Origin: a virus
DNA: 64,000 nt
Strand: one strand, 5' to 3'
Virus record (IMG/VR): IMGVR_UViG_3300025437_000011
Coordinates: 1 to 64,000 of that record
In this document: positions 17,424-25,400 of the stretch, piece by piece
Position numbering within the stretch: position 1 is the first letter of the stretch
Layout of the letters: every line of letters starts with the position of its first letter
Program-made: the position numbers and the translations under genes
Notes under the pieces: generated by a model
The model's input: the letters and a program-made list of their open reading frames with translations, nothing else
Databases searched by the model: none
What the model was told of the DNA's origin: nothing

Positions 17424-17654
17424 ATGAATGTAGACATTAATAATTTTGTCGTTGCCGCCGTTACTGGTGAAATCAAGAAGCTTTATCTTTCTTTCCTTTA
17501 TTCATCCGAAGATTTAGTTAAGGGCGGAAAATTAAGTGAAGAAGATTATCAATGGTTAAGGAAGAGAATTCTTGACTATGGAAATAACTCTATTCGCAAT
17601 TTAGAAGTACAACTAAATAGTTTTGATTTTAGTTTTAAACAAAAAGATAATTAA
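17424..17654 (+). CDS. small hypothetical protein
   Basis: 76 residues, helical and charged, with an N-terminal hydrophobic patch (FVVAAVTGEIKKLYLSFLY) too polar for a membrane helix. Preceded by AAAGG 7 nt before the ATG and by a candidate promoter. It lies between the tail tube and the two chaperone-position genes. A role in tail assembly is plausible but rests only on location. I do not recognise it. Confidence 0.65.
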   Translation: MNVDINNFVVAAVTGEIKKLYLSFLYSSEDLVKGGKLSEEDYQWLRKRILDYGNNSIRNLEVQLNSFDFSFKQKDN

Positions 17655-17660
17655 TATATT

Positions 17661-18371
17661 ATGGAAAACAATAAAAAGTGGTACTACCAATTTGATGCCG
17701 AAAAAGAAATTAAAAATGAAGATGGAACTACTTCAAAAGAAATTTCTAAATTCGCGATTCTAAAGCCTAATCGTCGTACTCGTGAAGATGGAGAGTTATT
17801 TTACGCCAGCGAAACCTCGCGTTTCGCAAAGGCTGGAGTTCTCCCAAAGGCCGCTTGGAATACAATTTTATCAAATGGCGGCGGAACAATTAGTGATGAT
17901 GATCGTGAGATTTATGGAAAAATTCTTGCCGATTTTCGTAGTAAGAGTTTTGAGTTACAGTCGCTATTAATTAAGACAGATGGAGAAAGAACTGAGCAGG
18001 AAAAAGCCCAGTTAGATTCCCTAACGGTTGATCTTGAAGAAATCAGAAAAAAGATTCAAAGTTTTGAGTCTCAGCAAATTAATATTTTTGAGAATACCGC
18101 CGAAGCAAAGGCAAGAAATCGCACTATTCTTTGGTGGGTTACTAACTTGGCTTATAAGAGTGTTGACGGCAATTATGTCCCAATGTTTGATGCGGCAACT
18201 CTTGACGAAAAACTAGACCTATATGATGAGCTTGAGCAGGCGGACGATGGAGGTTTCTTAATGAACGTTTTACAAAAAATTACTTATTTGGTTACCCTGT
18301 GGTTCTTGGGCCGGGCTGAAACTCCCGAAGACTTTGAACGGCTCGATAAAAGTTTAACGGAGAATAAGTAA
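17661..18371 (+). CDS. putative tail assembly chaperone-position protein
   Basis: 236 residues. An N-terminal beta part (about 1-55) precedes long charged helices (about 90-150) and an acidic segment (LYDELEQADDGG). It lies two genes before the tape measure, where the G/GT-type chaperones that coat the tape measure are encoded. The next gene starts 1 nt after its stop, so coupled translation is likely. I looked for a slippery frameshift linking the two, as in lambda, and saw none. The functional call is by synteny. Confidence 0.55.
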   Translation: MENNKKWYYQFDAEKEIKNEDGTTSKEISKFAILKPNRRTREDGELFYASETSRFAKAGVLPKAAWNTILSNGGGTISDDDREIYGKILADFRSKSFELQSLLIKTDGERTEQEKAQLDSLTVDLEEIRKKIQSFESQQINIFENTAEAKARNRTILWWVTNLAYKSVDGNYVPMFDAATLDEKLDLYDELEQADDGGFLMNVLQKITYLVTLWFLGRAETPEDFERLDKSLTENK

Positions 18372-18372
18372 T

Positions 18373-19431
18373 GTGCAACAAATTGAGTATAGTCGCGCAT
18401 ATGCAGAAATAACTCGCGCCTATTCCGAAACGATCATTGATGGTCGTTCCTATTTTTTTAAACATCCCACTCAAATAGAAAATTTTGATATCTATGATAG
18501 GTATCATGCTATTTGTGAACATGCAAAACTGAAAGGACTTCAAACTGAAGATCAAAAAATTGAAACAGCTATAGCTGGCGGTTGGTGGACAAGACAAAAA
18601 GAAGACCATATTGAACAATTAAAAACAATAATTAAAAATCTTCATACCACAAAAGAAAGATTATTATTGCCATCTCAAAAAAAAGATGTTGAAAGACAGA
18701 TAGAAAGAAATGAAATGATCTTACTATCTTACGGCAGGGAAAGGCGCGAGGCAGTTGGATACACTGTAGAGCAATATGCCAATGAACGCTTTCAGGATGA
18801 AACGATACTAAAACTAACCTATAAAAATAGAGAACTAACTGAGTTGGTGTTTGGCAAGCAAGATGAATATTACTATTTATCTGATGACATCGTGGACAAG
18901 ATAAGAAAGGGCTTTGATGCACATGCGGCAGTTCTTTCTGTTAAAAATATTAAATTAGTAGCCGCGACGGGATTTTTTCAAAACTTATTATATATTGCGG
19001 AAACTGACCCCTTTAATTTTTGGGGTAAGCCAGTGGCGCATTGTAGTAAGTATCAAATTGATCTTTTGATATATGGTAAGATGATTAAAAATTTAATTAA
19101 ATACCGTGCGGAAAGCGGAGACGCTTTGAGTGATGAAACGCTTTCAGATCCGGAAAAGTTAGTGGCAGTTATGGATGCCGGATCGGCAGCAAGTTCATCG
19201 TCGGGTTCAAGTTCAAGCTCAGCTGTAAATTCTGCCTTGAATTCAAATTCTGGCCAGTCAGAGGGAAATGTGGCAAAAGTTTCCAGTATAGTTGGGGCAA
19301 CATCTGAAGACCTAAAAAAAATGGGAGTTAAGATAGAAAAAATTGGTGGAAAAAGTTTATTAGATCTAGCAAAAGAAAATGGCGGAAAGCTTGACAAGGC
19401 TGATTATCTCAGTGCGCGACTGAGAATGTAA
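18373..19431 (+). CDS. putative second tail assembly chaperone-position protein
   Basis: 352 residues from a GTG start (TAATGTG junction; the ATG two bases earlier gives only a short frame). Residues about 65-130 are helical and charged (RQKEDHIEQLKTIIKNL, then KKDVERQIERNEMIL). A Ser/Gly linker with runs of Ser lies at about 275-300, and a short C-terminal domain follows (LDLAKENGGKLDKADYLS). Directly upstream of the tape measure gene, it probably binds it or helps tube initiation. No enzyme motif is seen. Family not recognised. Confidence 0.55.
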   Translation: MQQIEYSRAYAEITRAYSETIIDGRSYFFKHPTQIENFDIYDRYHAICEHAKLKGLQTEDQKIETAIAGGWWTRQKEDHIEQLKTIIKNLHTTKERLLLPSQKKDVERQIERNEMILLSYGRERREAVGYTVEQYANERFQDETILKLTYKNRELTELVFGKQDEYYYLSDDIVDKIRKGFDAHAAVLSVKNIKLVAATGFFQNLLYIAETDPFNFWGKPVAHCSKYQIDLLIYGKMIKNLIKYRAESGDALSDETLSDPEKLVAVMDAGSAASSSSGSSSSSAVNSALNSNSGQSEGNVAKVSSIVGATSEDLKKMGVKIEKIGGKSLLDLAKENGGKLDKADYLSARLRM

Positions 19432-19432
19432 T

Positions 19433-19442
19433 GTGTAAATAT
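19433..19442 (+). promoter_or_regulatory. candidate late promoter before the tape measure (GTGTAAATAT)
   Basis: GTGTAAATAT in the 39-bp gap before the tape measure gene. Transcription starting about 14 nt downstream would place the hairpin at 19447-19459 at the very 5' end of the mRNA. Confidence 0.45.
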
Positions 19443-19446
19443 TAGT

Positions 19447-19459
19447 GAGCGTTTCGCTC
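19447..19459 (+). promoter_or_regulatory. 5' leader hairpin before the tape measure gene
   Basis: GAGCG, TTT loop, CGCTC: a perfect 5-bp GC stem at the predicted 5' end of the tape measure mRNA, followed by an AAGGA ribosome-binding site (19465-19469). A 5'-terminal stem commonly protects mRNA. It is not a terminator, since no T tract follows. Confidence 0.45.
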
Positions 19460-19470
19460 GGAAAAAGGAT

Positions 19471-22400
19471 ATGTCTACAACCGCAGAAGTCAAAATTTCA
19501 GTAGATACAAGTGCAGCAGAGCGCTCTGTAGATGCTTTGTTTAAAAAAGAACGCACGTTAAATGTAAATGTTAAGGGTGGCCAACCACTAGGAAGAATTA
19601 CCGGAGATTTAAGCGAGTTTGATAAGTCAATGGCGGCGGCCAATGCGCGTGTTATCGCTTTCGGTGCTAGTGCTAGTGTTGTGTATGGAATTGAAAAGGC
19701 TTTTCATTCACTGATTGATTCTACTATTGAGGTACAGAAGGCACTAAATCAAGTTCAAGTTATCCTAAATGCTTCGGATAATCAAATGACTAAATTTGGT
19801 TCAAGCTTATTTAATGTTGCAAAACAAACCGGACAAACTTTTGAAACTGTTGCAGAGGCGGCAACCTTACTTTCTCGTCAGGGATTAGGAATGGAGGAAA
19901 CTCTAAAAAGAACAAATGATGCTCTGGTTCTTTCTCGTATTACTGGCATGGATGCGGCAAAGAGTGTTCAGGCACTAACTGCGGCTGTTAACTCGTTTAC
20001 TTCACAGGCCGTAACTGCTACTGAAGTTGTTAATAAATTTGCTACAGTTGATACGCAGTTTGCTATCGGTGCAAAAGATTTGCCAGAAGCTCTTGGCCGC
20101 GTTGGATCTTCTGCGGCTCAGGCTGGTGTTTCACTAGATCAACTTATTGCGCTAGTTACTGCAGCACAGGTTGCCACGGCTCGTGGTGGTGCAGTTATTG
20201 GTAACTCATTCAAAACAATTTTTACAAGATTAGATAGACCAAAAACCCAAAGCTTATTGGAGAGCATGGGTATTAAGACTACAGATGAAAATGGTAAAAT
20301 CAAGGGAACAATTGAATTACTACAAGAACTTGCCAAAAGCTATGATACATTAAATAGAACCCAACAGGCTCAGGTAGCAGAAAAGGTTGGTGGCGTTTTC
20401 CAGATTAACATTTTAAAGGCAACTCTTGCCGACTTAAATAGAGAATATTCTGTTTATAATAACGCATTAAGGGTTTCTCAGGGCGCAACTGACGATGCGT
20501 ATAAAAGAAATGAGGCCCTAAATCAGACTTATTCTTCACAGTTAAATGCGCTTAAATTAAATGCTACGCAATTAGCGGCCACGGCTGGCGAATCTTTGTT
20601 TGGCCCATCCATGAAGAAGTTGATTGGTGGGGGCAATTCTCTTCTTGGGGGTTTGAATGAAGCAGATTCAAATAGTGTCGGCTCAAAACTGGGTAAGGGT
20701 ATTATGGATGGCCTTGGTCAGTTTATTGCCGGGCCGGGTCTAGCTTTAATTGGCGGTGTTTTAGTTAAGCTATTAGCGGACTTTACAAAATTTGCGGCAA
20801 GTGGGGCGAAAGATTTATTGGGTCTAAATAATGCTGCCAAAGACCAAGAGGCGCTACAAAAAAGTATAACAGAAATTTTATCCAAAGACCCTTCAATTTA
20901 TAAACAGATTGAAAGTGGTGCTGCAAGTGTTAATGAGGTTGCGACTAGACTATTGGCAAATTTAAAATTACAGACGGTAGAGCTTGAGTTACAATCAAAG
21001 CTTTCTGCCGAAATTGCCGCTCAAGCATACGGCGGGGGCGCAAGAATTGGACCGGGTGGAGTTCCAAGAGTTAAAGCGGCTGGAGGCTATATTCCGCAGT
21101 TTGCCGAAGAAGAGTCGATGGCGAGAAGTATGGGTGCTGGAAGTGATGTTCGTGCAATGTGGGGTAAGGGCACGATTGGTGGTCAGCCGTTCATAATGAA
21201 CAATAAGGAAAGGGAAATTCCAAATTTTGGTGGTAGTGGTGACTCTGCTGTTATTCCTAGATATGCTGGCGGGTGGGTTCCAAATTTTGCTGATTATAGA
21301 TTAGAAATAAATAATCTGGGAAAAGGGGGTGCAACTTTAGCTAAGTTAATAGGGATTGATGGGGGAGGCACTCCTTGGGGCGACAAAGGTACAAATATTA
21401 AAAGTGCATTAGATCAGATTAATAAGGGAAGGTTTAAAATTAGTGATGGCGATATAGAAAAACTAAAATCACTAAAAGATAGTCAAGTTGCAAATAGGCC
21501 ACCCACAGAGGTAAAAGATAATGGCGAACCTGGTAGTATTACGGTTTCTGGGGGGCAGGGCGGTAGTGAAAAAACGGTAAATTTTGATAATTATGATCTT
21601 GCTAATATAGATGAAACAATAGCAAGTAAGTATGGTGTATTTACCCCAACTGGGGGGCAAGTCGGCATCCAATCAAAACAAAGGGTTAGTGAAATTTCTC
21701 GCCTAAAAGGCTTAAGAGTTACAGGACATTTAGTAACTAGGTTGCCAGGTAAATCAATCTTTCCCCTAAATATTCCTGAGGGTGATTTTGATAAAGTCAT
21801 GGATCAAGCTTTTTATCCTCCTGTTAGACAGGTTGCAGGATTGGTTGCGAAATCATTTCAACCAATTGGAAAAAAAACGTCTCAAGAGGCAATTATTAAA
21901 GGTATTGAGGAGAATGTTCTTACTCCAGCGGTAAAGGGAAGTCTTTTTGAAAAAATTCTAGGAGCAGCCTCTGTTAAATCATCTGAAATTTTTGCTAAGT
22001 CAAATGATATTAAAAAAGATCAAGATGCTTTTGATTATGATCCAATTGCAAATTATCCGTATTTACAAAAGGCACTAAACATATCGGTAGCTGGTGAAGC
22101 TAAAAATTCATTAGACGCAGCTCATAATCTTCCAGGAAAGATTTTAAGAAAAGATTCTGCTGTATTAGAGGCTTTAAAAACCAAGATTTTAAAAGCAACC
22201 GAACCACAGAAAAAGGCGGCTGGTTATATTCCAAATTTTGCCGACGCGCTACATGAATCCATTGCTCGTGAAATTGGCGCTGGAGCGCCGAGTGGCGGAA
22301 TCTACGTTAAACAGTATTCTGAACTCGCCGGGGCTAATAACCCGATGGGATTGGGCGTTTTTAACTCTCGTGATGAGGGTTCACCATCAAAAGAAAGGGG

Positions 22401-25400
22401 CGCGATTCGCCGCAAGGGTTATGCCGCTGGATATATTCCTAACTTCGCAGATGACAGTTCTGGATCTAATTCTTCATCTTATGCAGCGGTCGGTATTGAG
22501 CTTTCTGGACTTGCTACCATGTTGGCGTTTGGTAGTAATGGGATTAGAGAAGAGTATCGAAAACAAATTCAGACTATTTCTGCAGCAAATAAAAATATTT
22601 CCGAAGGATCTTTGAAGCTTAAGGCTGGACTTGCCGCAGGAGGATCTAATATTGCTCTGGCCGTTTCTACTCTGGGGCCAATTATTACTAGCACGATTGC
22701 TAATAATATAGACCAATCTACAAAGTCTGGAAGAGGTTCTGCATCAGCCACTAAGGGTATCGGAGATATTTTAAGTTATGGCGGAACTGGTGCAATGATT
22801 GGAACAGCTATTGAGCCGGTCATAGGAACTGGAATTGGTGCTGTTGCTGGCGTGTTAGTTGGTTTAACTACAACAATTATGGATGTTGGTAATCAACTAA
22901 AAACTGATATACCAGAATTAGAGGCAGCATTTAAAAAAGCTAGTGAAAACCAAACTCAAATACAGCAGCAGTCTACTAATATAATCCAAACTGCAACTGA
23001 ATTAAAAGAATTAACAGAAGCTAATAAGCCTGAAAATGCTGAGAAAATAATTGCAACAAAAGCAAAACTAACCGAACAGATTTCTTCATATACTGGATCA
23101 GCAGATAGGGCCACATTAATTAGTGATTCCGTAGGTAATATAGAAAAATTAGTAGCAGATTTTGCAAAAGATAGAAGAAATTCAGCAGACCAAACCGCCA
23201 AAGCTAGAGCAGAGGCGGACGTGGCTGCCGAATTAAATAAGGGAAAATTTTCTGGGCCATTTGGTGGTGGTGTTGGCATTACTAATTTTGAAAAAACTGC
23301 AGCGCTTGGGAATAGGGAAGCTATGGCTGGGGTTAATATGACTGTAGAAAATATACAAAAAAGACTAACCATTCTTGATTCTGCCAGTCGTGCAAATGAA
23401 AATAGCTCGCTAAGTGTTAAAGCTGTAGCCGAAATTGCTGGAATAAGTGGAGTAAATTTTGAAAATTTTAAAGATCAGTATGAAACTCAGGCCCAACAAA
23501 GAGCCGCGCTTGCCCTATTAGTTCGGGATGAGATTAACCAAAAGCAAGAAGATCTGAATAGCGCCCAACAATTAAATAAACAACAGCAGGAAGCTGCGGA
23601 CGCGGCTGCAGCTGCGGCTGCTGCCCAGCGTCAAATTGTTGAAAAAGATCGTAATTATGTAGCGGCTTTAGAAGAGGCGATAAAAGCTGCGAAGTTTAAT
23701 ATAAGCTTTGGTCAAGAGCGTAGGGTGGCTAGGGCAAACCAGATTGCCGAAATGGGATTTGGTGGGGCGGGACTACAAGATCAAATTGCCAATATTTTTA
23801 GTGGAACCATTGGTAAGGCACGGGCAGAGGCGCCGTTAGATTTGGAGCAAGAAATTTTAAAGTCCATAGGAAAAGAGGGTAATCCAGCTAACTTAACAGA
23901 TGAGAAAATGAGGGCAATTATGTCCGAGGCGCTTAAACCGGAAAATACGAAAGGAGGCGTATATAATGCAAATGCTATAGCTAATAGTATTGGCGCGTCT
24001 GAGGAATTTTTAGCGGTGCATTCTGAAGATAAAGATAAGGGTCTTAAAGCAATATCAGATTTACAAAAAGCCATTGAAGAGGGTAAGTCAAAACTATATG
24101 ATGCACAGCGCGAAGCCACTACTCTATCTGCTCAAAAAATTGATGAATTAATAAGAGTTAATTTCGCTGGTCTAGACAGAGTTGGTGGAGGAATCGAGTC
24201 TGTACTGAGTTATAAAAACCCATCACAAACAGGAGATGATGTTGCCAAAGCAGTTAGGGACTATAATTTAATTTCGAATTCAAAAACTGCAAATTCCGCA
24301 GACATATCTAAAGCAATTTTAGATGTGATGGATAGCGTTTCAAAATTGACTGGTGGCGCGTCAGTAATGACTACAAGTGACCAACTATTTAAAGATTTAA
24401 CAGTAGGAATTAAAGACTCATTATCAAAGAGTTATGATATTGGAGAATCAAAGTTAATGAGTATGAAGGGTGGTGAAGGTATAGTTCGAGCTATTGAGAA
24501 AGATTTATTAGAGCGAACTGGGGAAGTTGATAGAAATAAGGCATTGGCTGATATTGCCGAATATAGTGAAGCAAAAAAACATAATGTTGAAGATACTACG
24601 GGTTTAGGATCAAGACTTTATAATCAAGTTCTTAACGAACAATTAGAAAAATTTGAAAGACTTTCTTCGAGAAATAATGCGCCAGAAATGACTTCTGATA
24701 CAAAGGCTGCAATAGAATTAGCAATTAAAAGTGGCGCGACAACGGGAGCAAAAGATGCAACTGCTGCGCAGATGATAGTTAGTAACGCACAGGATGCGAC
24801 GGCATTTAAGGATATTAATCAATTTCATAATGACTATAATACTAAGACAGATAAGCAAATAGATTTACTAAGAAAGATAGCAATCAATACTCAAGAATCG
24901 GCTGCAGCTGGTAAACCTAGTACAACAGTAACCGTTCCAAGCTCGCATGCTGCTGGATATGTTCCTAATTTTGTTAACTCTACCATTGAAGAATCTTTGG
25001 CTCGTTCATTGGGCGCTAAAAATCCGCGCGCACATTATGGAAGAGGTCGAATAGGTGGAAAGCGTTTCTTAATGAATAGCGAGGAGATGGAGATTCCAAA
25101 TTTTGCAGGGGGGCCTGATTCGGCTGTTATTCCGATGTATGCAGATGGAAACCTTCCGCTCGAAATGATAGATTTAAGTAAAGTAAAAACTAAATTTGGT
25201 ACTTATTATAATCCAAAAAAGTCTGGCTTGGGAACTCGTGGAAAATTTAGTGGATTAAATTTTGGAACAGAAGAAATGTCGGAGTATGGCTATAATACTA
25301 CATATACCAAAGATATAAAAATAAATAAAGAGTTATTTAGTTCAAATTTAAGCTCCGATAAATTTTCTTTACTTGAAAAGTATACACCAGCAGAATTGCG

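Noticed and set aside
17661-19431. Lambda G/GT-style -1 frameshift joining the two chaperone-position genes
   Set aside because: The two frames do not overlap (TAA then GTG 1 nt later) and I saw no slippery heptamer at the end of the first gene.
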